A stretch of 64,000 nucleotides of DNA from Homarus americanus (taxonomy: Eukaryota; Arthropoda; Malacostraca; Decapoda; Nephropidae): the NCBI RefSeq assembly GCF_018991925.1, contig NW_024722158.1:2836283-2900282 (forward strand), in the 5' to 3' direction. The translations under genes were made by a program, and so were the position numbers. Shown piece by piece: positions 1 through 11,272 of this stretch; position 1 is the stretch's first letter, and every line of letters starts with the position of its first letter. The notes under the pieces are model-generated. The model saw only the letters and a program-made list of their open reading frames with translations. It made no database searches and was not told where the DNA came from.

Positions 1-1118
1 TCGCTTAAGTCTTATTAATGAAACTGAAACACCTGTTGGTCTTAATAATGAAACTGAAACACTTGTGATCTTATTAATGAAACTTCGAGCCTTGCTTGAG
101 TCTTATTAATGAAACTGAAACACTTGCTTGAGTCTTATTAAATGGAAACTGAAACACCTGCTTGAGGTCTTAATGTGAAACTGAAACACCTGCTTGAGTC
201 TTATTAATAAAACTGAAACACTTGTGGAGTCTTATTAATGAGCACAAACACCTGCTTGAATATTATTAATGAAACTGAAACCTGCTTGCAGAGTCTTATT
301 AATGAAACTGAAACACCTGCTTGAGTCTTATTAATGAAACTGAAACACCTGCTTGAGTCTTATTAATGAAACTGAAACACCTGCTTGAGTCTTATTAATG
401 AAACTGAAACACTCGCTTGAGTCTTATTAATGAAACTGAAACACCTGCTTGAGTCTTATTAATGAAACTGAAACACCTGCTTGAGTCTTATTAATGAAAC
501 TGAAACACCTGCTTGAGTCTTATTAATGAAACTGAAACACTTGAGTCTTATTAATGAAGCACAAACACTATAATGAGTCTTATTAATGAAACTGAAACAC
601 CTGCTTGAGAGTCTTGATAATGAAGCAAACACCTGCTTGAAATTGTATTAAATGAAACTGGAAACACCTGCTTTGAGTCTTATTAATGAAACTGAAACAC
701 CTGCTTGAGTCTTATTAATGAAACTGAAACACCTGCTTGAGTCTTATTAATGAAACTGAAACACTGCTTGAGTCTTATTAATGAAACTGAAACACCTGCT
801 TGAGTCTTATTAATGAAACTGAAACACCTTGAGTCTTATTAATGAAACTGAAACACCTGCTTGAGTCTTATTAATGAAACTGAAACACCTGCTTGAGTCT
901 TATTAATGAAACTGAAACACCTGCTTGAGTCTTATTAATGAAACTGAAACACCTGCTTGAGTCTTATTAATGAAACTGAAACACTCGCTTGAGTCTTATT
1001 AATGAAACTGAAACACCTGCTTGAGTCTTATTAATGAAACTGAAACACCTGCTTGAGTCTTATTAATGAAACTGAAACACCTGCTTGAGTCTTATTAATG
1101 AAACTGAAACACTTGCTT
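1..1118. repeat. 32-bp minisatellite array (runs off the left edge)
   Basis: About 35 head-to-tail copies of a 32-bp unit with the core GAGTCTTATTAATGAAACTG followed by AAACACCTGCTT. Copies are near identical in the middle (301-540, 690-1110) and more degenerate, with small indels, at 1-300 and 540-680. The array starts before the window and ends near 1118 at a GACACAAAATAAAA junction. All frames are closed, so it is not coding. There is no variable spacer between copies, so it is a plain tandem repeat. Confidence 0.95.
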
Positions 1119-1165
1119 GTGACACAAAATAAAAATAACTACTCGTGTTTACTTTATGAGTGAGT

Positions 1166-1194
1166 ATGAGTAACCTAACCTAACCTAACTTAAC
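1166..1194. repeat. Short telomere-type (AACCT)n tract
   Basis: Several AACCT units (TTAGG on the other strand) decaying to AACTT. TTAGG is the usual arthropod telomere unit, so this is a small interstitial telomere-like tract. It is too short to be a telomere. Confidence 0.7.
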
Positions 1195-1245
1195 TTCCTG
1201 ATTAAAACGAAGTTATAATGTCACAAACCAACAACATTTGTAGGA

Positions 1246-1247
<2 letters not shown>

Positions 1248-1283
<36 letters not shown>
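1248..1283. repeat. (GT)n microsatellite
   Basis: About 18 uninterrupted GT dinucleotides. Confidence 0.95.
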
Positions 1284-1286
<3 letters not shown>

Positions 1287-2462
1287 GTATCCGTCACATA
1301 CCCACAACACATCTACAGCTTAGCAGCATCTTGGGTGTTTGTTCACGTATAATGATACAATGGACACACTGGGGGTAATATATTGTGTATAAGCTTAACT
1401 AACATCATGATGGACAATGATGGTAACTGATGAGGTGATTTTTAAGTCCGTCGTGGGGTGAGGGAGACGTCGCAAACCGGTAGCCTAGTGTGCGTTGCCA
1501 ACACCATTAGGGGACTCAGAGGCATCCTTTCACCCACACACTTCCTGGTTGGTATCTCATCTGTGCAATCATCGCATGACCTAACTCAGCAATGTTGACA
1601 CAAGGTTTCTCCCGAGCTGAATATCACAGTCGAAACGCTAAGGCTCTTTTGGGAGAATAAATAGAAAAAACAAGACTCAACCCAAATCACAGAAGACGTA
1701 AGAAGATAAAGGTTGTGTTCTGTCACCTGCACCCGCCTGCCTTTCAGTCACTACACGTACAAGTGGTAACTCTCCTTGTGGAAATGAATATTGCATTACA
1801 TTTACATATTGGTAAGTCGAGAAACATTTAAGAGTAAGCATGCAGGTCGACACTCATTATCAAAATACAGAAACAAATCTAATGATTAAAATGACTCAGC
1901 AGATATCAACTGGCCGAACACACGAGCAACACCTCGTGCTGATGGTAACTGTTTGGCGGCATTTGCTAGCATCATTCGAAAATTACCTGAAATTCTAAGT
2001 ACGTGAAGATTTTCTAATATGAAATTGGTTTAATTTTCTAGGATTGGTGAGTGAAGATGACAGAGGGCGATATGATGACCCCAGTGTGAAGTGGAGACGA
2101 AAATATTTTGTTATGCAGGATACAAATACACAAACGAGAACATTTTAGCTGAGTGAGCTTACTTAACTTATGTTCTATGTATTTACAACCTTCTCGGGTC
2201 AACTAACTCCGCTGCATATTTCTGTTTCCAACCCCGAGGCAGTAAGACAAATTTCAACAAATGATGTTCTACTTTATAAACATCACTGGACATTGTTTCA
2301 GTTGGTTTTATAACTGCATCGCCGTGTTTATTCATAAGCTTCGAGGACAACACAACACATATAGAGAAGTGTGCATCTCACATTAATATTAACTGAAAGA
2401 AAGTTGTCAAGATACAACAAGTGTACGTTATTTACCATTGTAAAATATCTAACTTGGAGGAC

Positions 2463-2463
<1 letters not shown>

Positions 2464-2550
<87 letters not shown>

Positions 2551-2552
2551 AA
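2464..2552. repeat. (AAT)n microsatellite
   Basis: About 28 AAT units with one missing base near 2515, passing into an AAAT-rich stretch to about 2575. Confidence 0.95.
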
Positions 2553-2575
2553 ACAGAAATAAATAAATAAAATCT

Positions 2576-4296
2576 CAACTTTATCAACCAGCGAAAGCTT
2601 TACAATGTAAAGGTTGGAAATTCGGACTTTACTTACTCTATATTTACAAAGTAGCAGAAAGATCGGTAGTCAGCAACACAGAGTTTCTATCTCTCAAAAT
2701 TTCTAATGTTGTTGGACGAGTGTATTATTAACCTTATGCACTTAAAGACCTTCGTTAAGGAAGCACAATAATATAACAAGAGCCAAATAGTTTCTCTTTC
2801 TTTGACAACACAACATACATACAGCACATTATTTCTCACCCTGATTTTTTCATTTACTTTTTTTTATTTATTATTATTGTTGCCCCCCCTGCTAATGCCC
2901 ATAAAAAGGTCCCTCCCCCACACCCTAGTAGCAGGGGCCACGACAAACGAAGGCCTGGCGATCGGACAAACCTTTCTCCTCCCCGTACCTGGGTAGTATT
3001 GGAACTATCATGATAGCAATGTTGCATTATGTCAATATCGGCCTTCAATGGCTCTGGCTACTGGAGGGTAGAAATACGTTCTGGAGTGTTACACGCGATC
3101 AGAAACATTATCAGCCAAACAACACTATTGTATTCTGTAAAGGAAATGAACGTTTATGGAGGAGAGTATTGGTGTGTGCATACAAGCTGCCTTTGCACCT
3201 TTGTATTCAATAAAGCTGTGAGTCGGGGGTGCAGTGTAGTCAGAGCTATAGCTTGAGCAGGCCGAGGCGCGAGGTAAATCTATTCTTCTTAAGATGTGTG
3301 ATAATGTACCTCACAGTCAAGGTCAGGAACGACGCACATAGCGCCGAGTAAACACACCTGCAAGATGTATGGAGAGAGAAAGGCGGAGTGATTAATATTA
3401 TATGTAATTAGGATATAATATTGTACGAACGAATTCCTAATGGAGTAAAAGAAGTAACATTCTATATATTGTAAAACTATTGGGTATTCGGGGAAGCTGT
3501 TATTTACAATGCAGTTCCTGTAAGCTCCGCTACGTGGCGCTCAAAAACGTTACACCAACAAGAAACTGTTTAAAGAAGTGATTTCGCTAAAGGCCCGCGA
3601 GACTTTGGCACACACCAAGTCTGTTTAGTGAAACCTGACGTTAGTCATGTACAGTACACTCCTACTAACATTATGATCATCTGCCTCGCCAGTACACTTA
3701 TTACAATAGCACACTTATTATACTAGCCAGTGTAATTACACTAGCCAGTACACTTATTAGATTAACCAGTACATTTATTAGACTAGCCGTGCAATCACTA
3801 GCCTAGCCAGTATACTCCCTAACCTCATGTCAATCAAAGAGGTGAATAACGACGCTGGCCCCACTACCTACTCGCCCGTATCACCGCAACATGACTGGCA
3901 TCAGCTGTTGTCAAAGTCTTCTATGTACAGGTAAACATACAGCTCAGACACCGTGATCGCGCAAGGGTGTTTAATTGCCCCTTTTATATACCTCTTATTT
4001 TCATTTATTTATGCATTGTAGCCTACAAGTACCTTTGAATATCTAAGAGTTGATTATCTTATAGGTACTTTGTGTAACCTTGTCAAATAACACTATATAC
4101 AAGTGGAGAAACTTTTCAATATATAGTCAGTCTTCGAAAGTCATCGATAAGCATCACTCATACCCAATATTTCCATATTTTCTAACTACTTTTTTTTATT
4201 TATTTAGTGATCTCAATCTTCCCGCTGACTCCTATAAAAACTTTCTCTCAAACATGTTCTTAGCGTGTGACCCCCTCAGGACAAACCCCCTTGAAC
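2576..4296. other. Unannotated non-coding stretch
   Basis: Short open frames occur by chance only. At 3689-3815 a CCAGTACACTTATTA-type motif recurs at irregular 19-37 bp spacing, probably a decayed minisatellite. I recognise no protein or RNA gene. Confidence 0.5.
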
Positions 4297-4341
4297 AAAC
4301 CTAACCTAACCTAACTTCCTAACCTAACCTAACCTAACCCA
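4297..4341. repeat. Interstitial telomere-type (AACCT)n tract
   Basis: Seven to eight AACCT units, interrupted once by AACTTCCT, then joining a GC-richer CCCAAAGGGG stretch. This is a TTAGG-type unit on the minus strand. Confidence 0.8.
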
Positions 4342-4969
4342 AAGGGGTTTTGCCCTAGGGATTTTTTCCGGACCCCGAAATAATAATAATGATAAGAAAA
4401 TCTTTGTCGGCAGTCATTGTAATATTTTATTCTAGTCGGGCTTCAGTTCTCTGTTAGACACTTGTCAAGTGCTGTACTGGACATACAGTACACTGGCTCA
4501 CAAGGACGAACACTCTTGAATGCCATTCCTAACAATAGGATTTTAACCTATCCTTAACCCCCATCCTCCTGCGCTCTAGTATTTTCAACATTAAGTATTA
4601 TTGAACCAACATTTGTAATGAAATACAAAACGAATGTTTCACTACGCTCCCTGTTCTCACCCACACTCTCCCGCGCCTTCTGACGCATCTCGTCACAAAC
4701 AAGAAGACAGTGATATGACTGTGACGAGAAGTTAATTATACTACAAGCGTAACGGCATAATTGTGGAATCTCTCACCATCTGGGTTAAATTACGTTCATT
4801 TAGGTTAGAATCTCCCCTCCCATCTAAGAACAATTACCACTGTTAGTTTGGTGAGGAATTCCACAGTCGATCACTGTAAAGTCCGCTGACTTTGGTTCGT
4901 TGTTTATAATATTGTAAAGACACATTAAGTCTTCATTATTGAGTAAGATAATAATTGGATAACTGTAAT
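4342..4969. other. Unannotated non-coding stretch
   Basis: Low-complexity TAATAATAAT near 4381. I see no other recognisable feature. Confidence 0.5.
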
Positions 4970-5110
4970 AGATATAATAACCACTTTCTCCGGAGAAAAC
5001 CTGCCATGTTCGGAAGTCTCGCTTCTGAACATAGTTGGAATCGAACCTGAGTCGTGATGGGAGGAGGGAGGCGCGATACAGCAGTACCACCTGCTCTAGG
5101 TGACTTTGCA
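4970..5110 (-). repeat. tRNA-headed SINE-like copy (family D)
   Basis: Read on the minus strand, a perfect pol III B box, GGTTCGATTCC (complement of 5037-5047), lies about 45 bp downstream of an A-box-like GAGCAGGTGGTA (complement near 5090-5101). Spacing and order match a tRNA head. The sequence between does not give a clean cloverleaf with an anticodon arm, and non-tRNA sequence follows, so a SINE is likelier than a tRNA gene. Element limits are approximate. Confidence 0.55.
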
Positions 5111-6039
5111 GCACAGTCCATCAAGACAACGAGATAGGTAATCACGCTGGTTTGCTCTGTTGGACACAAGATATCGTCATCCACTCCTGTTGAGACCATT
5201 TATAGATACGGGGCCCACAATATATATCCGCATGGTGTCGCCTGGGCGCGAATGTGACTTGGTCCCGAGGGGATAAAACAGGGGGCACTTCAACCCCTGC
5301 CCCTTGTGCTGTACCAGTTTACCTACACAATGTGAACACGACTTATATACTGTAAGAATTTTTACGTTTTCTTATTTAGGTTAGTTGTCTGTACAGTGGA
5401 ATCAACTTACGTTACACATAGTACTGTAATAAAGAAACCTTGATTTCAAATATGACTACATTTTACAGATGCAGTGTGGGACTACGTACTTTACCAAGGA
5501 CGCCAGAGGCATCTCTGTACTTGAAAATATCCACAATAATAAAACACCTCAGAGGGAAAATAAAATATGAGTATACGAGCAAAGTAAAACACTTTTGATA
5601 AATAAAGATTATGAGACTTACACTCGCAAGATATCCTCCGCCACCACGAATGTGATTGGGCAGAAATCTCACAGCTACGAGGCACTTCCGATGATCTAGA
5701 GCTATATTGACCTTGTATAGATGTTACTCTATTATTTTGTATTTGATGAAATTTTCATATTTTATGACAAATCTGGAAAATCGGGACAAATAGTTTCCCG
5801 CCTGTTTGTTAAGCGAGACGCGACACAAATCGCTGAATATGTCACACTGGGTACCAGCTCCACCATTGTCCTTACGTGGCCATGTTGGCGCCAAGAATTC
5901 GCGCCTTCTCTCTCTTTTTCTCTCACTAAGCGGCCCTTTACAAGAAATTTTCGCATTAACTAACATTAAAGTGGACCAAATGGCTTGACGACACGTTACG
6001 GTCACTACGGACACAACCCACTGAATACGAATCCCTGAT
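5111..6039. other. Unannotated non-coding stretch
   Basis: No recognisable coding or RNA feature. Open frames on both strands at 5720-6014 overlap each other and show no family similarity that I can recognise. Confidence 0.5.
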
Positions 6040-6165
6040 AGCCAACACTAAAGTTCCCATTCACAGCTGGGTGAACTGACTGGAGGTGCCCGAGACGGGA
6101 ACCAGTGATCCTTAAGACAGAGGCGAGTGTTATATCCACTTGGCTACCACATCCTACTTAGTACA
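6040..6165 (-). repeat. tRNA-headed SINE-like copy (family E)
   Basis: On the minus strand the segment starts with TAGCCAAGTGGATA, an A-box-like sequence, and has GGTTCCCGTCTCGGG at B-box distance (complement of 6089-6103). It continues into CCAGTCAGTTCACCCAGC, a non-tRNA body. This is the expected layout of a tRNA-derived SINE. The body is short here and the 3' end is not defined. Confidence 0.5.
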
Positions 6166-7437
6166 TGTAGATTAACACTGTGGTATACAGTTTCTACAGT
6201 AAATCAAACAATCGAGAAGAATAACATTCTCGTGATAAATGTCGCTGTGTGTACAGCGACAATGTGTGCCTGACCAGTCCGCCTCGTTACCACCAAAGAA
6301 CATGAGTATTGTACAATGAATCTATTGAAAGATTTGTTTAAGAAAGTCGCCCTACACAGCTGAATATTATTATTACTATTATTACAATATACAGAAGACA
6401 CGTCTGATTTAAGAAGTATATACAACAAGGATTCAACATAACTCTAAAAGAACCAAATACAGATAAGTTACTTGGTTAATTTTCAGTTGTATCAAGCACT
6501 AGTTTTTGATGGACAGTGTCAGAAGAGAAAAATGTTTACCAATATTAAATTTTATTTAGGCTACGCGGGAAGCTTTTCATCTAAAGCCGACGTTGTAGGG
6601 CTGGGATATAATCAGTTGACTGATAGTGCGGAAGGTACACGGTAGACTATCATACCTTAATGATGTGAAGAGATGACAGCCATAGGCAGTACAGAAGGGG
6701 GGGGGGGGTGGCCCCTGGAGGGAAGAGGGAACGGGAAGGAGACGCTCCACTTTCCCACACCACCTGTTACTGTGCATTATTGCTACCACATGAGCATTGT
6801 TTTCGTCACTACTTACTCTTCCTGCTATAACGGATCAAAATTGTTTTTGCTGACAGTGCTTAAAATATTACATTGATAATCTTTGAATTTTTATTTACTT
6901 AATTCTTGTAGACACCACCACAATGCATAACAAGCAGGGGAAGACTTGGCTTCCGCAACTTTCCCAGTGCTGACGTGGTCCAGCCGTAGTAACTGATGTC
7001 TTGTCGAGTCACGCCACCAGTCACGACCCGTGATAAACACATGGGCACAAGGTTAGCATAAACAAGGTAATTATTACGATATAATGTGACAGGGGAAATA
7101 ACCTTTGTGTACACTGACGATACTATACGCCATTATCCGTGGCCGGTAAGGGACTTCTTTTGTCAACGATAGAGATTAGAAATATCACTTAGACCATTCA
7201 GAAATACCAGTAGAAATACTGTACCGATTTATGTATTTACTTGATGCTGATGATGTTAGAAGTAATACTATACTGTATAGGTAATAATTCCTTTTAACAA
7301 CTCAAGTATTTTTGCGAGTATTGTAAGTTAGTAAACATTCTAATTACCCACAAGACAAATTCACGAGATACCCTGTACATGGTTATGATATGAGTACCCG
7401 CGTTGATGCTATAATGTATTACTGCGCTTCAACAACC
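6166..7437. other. Unannotated non-coding stretch
   Basis: A G-run (about 6698-6708) and a short inverted repeat around TCGCTGTGTGTACAGCGA (about 6243-6260). Nothing else is recognisable. Confidence 0.5.
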
Positions 7438-7492
7438 AGCAGCAATTGGGAACCTGGATGTTAATCAATTTGCCGATCGTGTTCTGGGGTAA
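7438..7492 (+). repeat. SINE family C internal fragment
   Basis: About 55 bp matching the middle of the SINE at 58755-59105: AATTGGGAACCTGGATG, then a TTAATCAATTTG-like stretch, then GATCGTGTTC and GGGTAATGG. No head or tail is present. Confidence 0.65.
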
Positions 7493-8085
7493 TGGGCCGC
7501 CACGGCAAGATTTTAGGGGGGCCGTGGCGGGCTAGTGGTGTAAGTAGTATATGTTTGGAGAAAATGTGGAAACTGATTAAATTTTTATTTTTTATTTTGC
7601 CTTGTTAGGGGAGAAATCGTTTTTTGTTTTGTTTTTGTCATTGTGTGTAATCATAATACCCGTACGGTGCAGTTTTGATATTTACATAGTATGGTGCAGT
7701 AGCTAGTCTTTCATTTCCAACGGATTCGCTCAGATTGCACGATTCTAGTTCCTGTCAGCAGGGTGATGGGCTCTGGACTGTGCCACTGATCTCACATGTT
7801 CAGTACATGTCAGTGTGTCATCGCTTTACAAGTGGTGATCAGACCGAATGTTCTCAATCTGGCTCAAGATATCATTAGGAAAATATGTGAGTGTACTGTG
7901 AGTGGACTGTATGTGTATGTTTTACGTGTGATTGCATAGGCATTTTATGTATGTTTACATACAGTATGTCTGGACTTTATGCATATTTGTGTGTTTGCCA
8001 TTCCGATTATTGTCTCAGTTTTGTTTTTTATTATTATAATTTTTAGTCTTTATCATTCGTCTGTTTCTGTCTGTTTGCATTTGCG
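7493..8085. other. Unannotated stretch upstream of a hAT fragment
   Basis: No recognisable features. It could be 5' non-coding sequence of the hAT fragment that follows, but no terminal inverted repeat is visible. Confidence 0.4.
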
Positions 8086-8344
<259 letters not shown>

Positions 8345-8467
8345 CCATTCTCAACTGGACCCCCAAGCTAATGTATTGCAGTTTCGGTTATATTACTGGA
8401 TGTTACCGTGTGACCAAATCAGTCATATTAATATTAACAATACGGGTTATTTTTAAGGTGCTATTAT

Positions 8468-8588
8468 ACGACCCTGAAATATCTTCGTGGTAATGTTTAA
8501 TGACCCTGAAGTATCTTCAGGGTAAAGTTACATGACCCTGAAGTATGTTCATGGTAATGGTACATGACCCTGAAGTATCTTCATGACT
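8468..8588. repeat. Short 32-bp tandem repeat, about 3.8 copies
   Basis: Unit ATGACCCTGAAGTATCTTCA plus 12 bp ending in GGTAA-type sequence, starting at 8468, 8500, 8532 and 8564. It has the same period as the array at 1-1118 but an unrelated sequence. Confidence 0.85.
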
Positions 8589-8750
8589 CAGGACTGGATC
8601 TTTCAGAACTCACAATGCGGATAATAAATACAATAAGAATTAACCAAGAATGAGTGTACAGAAAATTTATATATGAAATTTACCTTAAATACTGGACAGA
8701 ATGCTCATCAATGGCTTTTAAATGCCTAAACCGGACCCCTTCATCTAGAC

Positions 8751-9446
8751 CAGTGGTTCTCAACCTTGTTTGTCCCATGCACCCCTTTCACCATATGTCA
8801 GAATGTCATTCCCCCCTCCTTTCCAAGATTGTCTGCCTCAAAAAGTGCATTCCAAATAATATGAATATAATACTGAAAATCCTTTATTTTTTCCATATTA
8901 GTACATATACATTTACAATTTTACATGGATTATTTTTATAGTGGAGTTTTACAAATTAAATGCCAATTGAAAATGTTGATGGATTTATAAAACTTGAATA
9001 AAAGTAAAATAGTTTTTTTTTTATTTATAATGAATTACTTAACAGACCAAACTGAAGCATAATGCAATAAACAAAAAGTTCAATAGAATACCAGGATATT
9101 GTAAATTTGTAATTAATTTTATTCAGATGAAGATTACAGTCAATGAGAAACCTGTGATTGTTTTTTCTTCGCCAATTCTGGGATACGCGGAGGAGTGCTT
9201 GAAAGGGCACAACGCAGGTCATTTTCTACTTCTAATCTACTACGCTGCTTCGTTTTAATTTGCAACAGAGTTGAAAAGCCTGATTCACAAAGATATGTCG
9301 ACACAAACGGAAGCAATGCACGGATAGCTCTTTCTGCCACTTTTGGGTAGGAATCGCACATCAAGGGCCAAAATTCTGTGATTGATTTCTCATCGAACAT
9401 ATCTCTTGCTCCCGAATCAGTTTTCCCCCCTGGTTGAGAACCCCTG
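8751..9446 (-). mobile_element. Non-autonomous hAT element with intact ends and 8-bp TSD
   Basis: Terminal inverted repeats read CAGTGGTTCTCAACC at 8751 and GGTTGAGAACCCCTG ending at 9446. The 8-bp target duplication ATCTAGAC is exact at 8743-8750 and 9447-9454. TIR type and TSD length are diagnostic of the hAT superfamily. The 696-bp body keeps only the transposase C-terminus on the minus strand, so it cannot transpose by itself. The left 150 bp are nearly identical to one side of the 216-bp element at 40763-40978, so they are members of one family. Perfect TSDs suggest a fairly recent insertion. Confidence 0.93.
9140..9400 (-). pseudogene. hAT transposase C-terminal dimerisation domain (fragment)
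   Basis: An 86-codon frame carries the hAT C-terminal dimerisation signature: LLPFVSTYLCESGFSTL (residues 29-45), then KTKQRSRLEVENDLRCALSS (residues 49-68). These match the ZBED5/FAM200-type (Buster-like) hAT transposases, where this region holds the dimer together and contributes the last catalytic acid. Known full-length proteins are several hundred residues, so most of the catalytic core and the BED finger are missing. It lies inside the 8751-9446 element in the expected position near one TIR. The end is a clean stop at 9140. Confidence 0.85.
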
Positions 9447-9513
9447 ATCTAGACCACAAACACTGTACTTTGGAATATTTTTATCTCTAGTTCATCTTTT
9501 TCATAAATCATTA

Positions 9514-10583
9514 TATAACCTGGTGAGTGTTACCTTTAGTGATAAACTGTATGTTGTATATAACCTGGTGAGTGTTACCTTTAGTGATAAACTGTATGTT
9601 GTATATAACCTGGTGTGTGTTACCTTTAGTGATAAACTGTATGTTGTATATAACCTGGTGTGTGTTACCTTTAGTGATAAACTGTATGTTGTATATAACC
9701 TGGTGTGTGTTACCTGTAGTGATAAACTGTATGTTGTATATAACCTGGTGAGTGTTACCTGTAGTTATAAACTGTATGTTGTATATAACCTGGTGTGTGT
9801 TACCTTTAGTGATAAACTGTATGTTGTATATAACCTGGTGTGTGTTACCTGTAGTTATAAACTGTATGTTGTATATAACCTGGTGAGTGTTACCTTTAGT
9901 GATAAACTGTATGTTGTATATAACCTGGTGTGTGTTACCTTTAGTGATAAACTGTATGTTGTATATAACCTGGTGTGTGTTACCTTTAGTGATAAACTGT
10001 ATGTTGTATATAACCTGGTGTGTGTTACCTGTAGTGATAAACTGTATGTTGTATATAACCTGGTGAGTGTTACCTGTAGTTATAAACTGTATGTTGTATA
10101 TAACCTGGTGTGTGTTACCTTTAGTGATAAACTGTATGTTGTATATAACCTGGTGTGTGTTACCTGTAGTTATAAACTGTATGTTGTATATAACCTAGTG
10201 AGTGTAATCTGTAGTGATAAACTGTATGTTGTATATAACCTGGTGAGTGTTACCTGTAGTGATAAACTGTATGTTGTATATAACCTGGTGTGTGTTACCT
10301 GTAGTTATAAACTGTATGTTGTATATAACCTGGTGTGTGTTACCTGTAGTGATAAACTGTATGTTGTATATAACCTGGTGTGTGTTACCTGTAGTTATAA
10401 ACTGTATGTTGTATATAACCTAGTGAGTGTAATCTGTAGTGATAAACTGTATGTTGTATATAACCTGGTGAGTGTTACCTGTAGTGATAAACTGTATGTT
10501 GTATATAACCTGGTGTGTGTTACCTGTAGTTATAAACTGTATGTTGTATATAACCTGGTGAGTGTAATCTGTAGTGATAAACT
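9514..10583. repeat. 45-bp satellite array (about 23.8 copies) with higher-order structure
   Basis: Unit ATAACCTGGTGAGTGTTACC plus TTTAGTGATAAACTGTATGTTGTAT-like sequence; the period is exactly 45 bp with no indel. Point variants (A/T after GTG, T/G in ACCT-T/G-TAG, G/T in GATAA/TATAA) define unit types. Units 2-8 (9559-9873) and 9-15 (9874-10188) carry the same ordered series of types, giving a 315-bp higher-order repeat. Units 16-20 begin a 225-bp series that restarts at 10414. Because 45 is a multiple of 3, one plus frame stays open for 380 codons; see rejected items. Confidence 0.95.
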
Positions 10584-10649
10584 AAGGGGTGAAATAGTTA
10601 ATTGGCTCCAGTTTTTCTTTGATATATTTAGCCAGAAAAAACAGATAAA

Positions 10650-11272
10650 ATATGACGGTGATTGAGTCTTATATGACGGTGACTGAGCCTAATATGACGG
10701 TGATTGAGTCTAATATGACGGTGATTGAGTCTAATATGACGGTGACTGAGCCTAATATGACGGTGATTGAGTCTAATGTGACGGTGATTGAGTCTAATAT
10801 GACGGTGATTGAGTCTAATATAACGGTGACTGAGCCTAATATGACGGTGATTGAGTCTAATATGACGGTGATTGAGTCTAATGTGACGGTGACTGAGTCT
10901 AACATGACGGTGTCTGAGTCTAATATGACAGTGACTGAGTCTAACATGACGGTGACTGAGTCTAATGTGACGGTGACTGAGTCTAATATGACGGTGACTG
11001 AGTCTAATGTGACGGTGATTGAGTCTAATGTGACGGTGACTGAGTCTAATATGACGGTGACTGAGTCTAATGTGACGGTGATTGAGTCTAATGTGACAGT
11101 GACTGAGTCTAACATGACGGTGACTGAGTCTAATATGACGGTGATTGAGTCTAATATGACGGTGACTGAGTCTAATGTGACGGTGATTGAGTCTAATGTG
11201 ACAGTGATTGAGTCTAATGTGACAGTGATTGAGTCTAACATGACGGTGACTGAGTCTAATATGACAGTAACT
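10650..11272. repeat. 21-bp satellite array (about 29 copies)
   Basis: Unit ATGACGGTGATTGAGTCTAA plus T; 21 bp, no indels, with ATG/GTG, ATT/ACT and TCT/CCT variants. It begins about 65 bp after the 45-bp array ends. The period divides by 3, so a plus frame (seven-residue repeat of the NMTVIES type) and two minus frames stay open together for roughly 190-218 codons. Confidence 0.95.

Larger units (their letters stand above)
1119..2463. other. Unannotated non-coding stretch with two simple tracts
   Basis: No ORF with recognisable protein content. It contains a short AACCT tract (about 1166-1194), a (GT)n tract (about 1248-1283) and otherwise unique-looking AT-rich sequence. Confidence 0.6.

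Noticed and set aside
1..1118. CRISPR array
   Set aside because: Units are directly adjacent with no unique spacers, and the context is eukaryotic.
5724..6014. 96-codon minus frame and its plus-strand shadows
   Set aside because: Overlapping frames on both strands with no recognisable protein; probably chance.
8654..8941. 95-codon plus frame
   Set aside because: Lies across the hAT TIR and subterminal region; the same translation recurs antisense in the MITE at 40763, so it follows the transposon end and is not a gene.
9523..10665. 380-codon plus frame over the 45-bp array as a protein gene
   Set aside because: It is open only because the unit length is a multiple of three and the unit lacks a stop in that frame; it starts and ends with the array, with no promoter, signal peptide or related protein. 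It is kept as a testable finding only.
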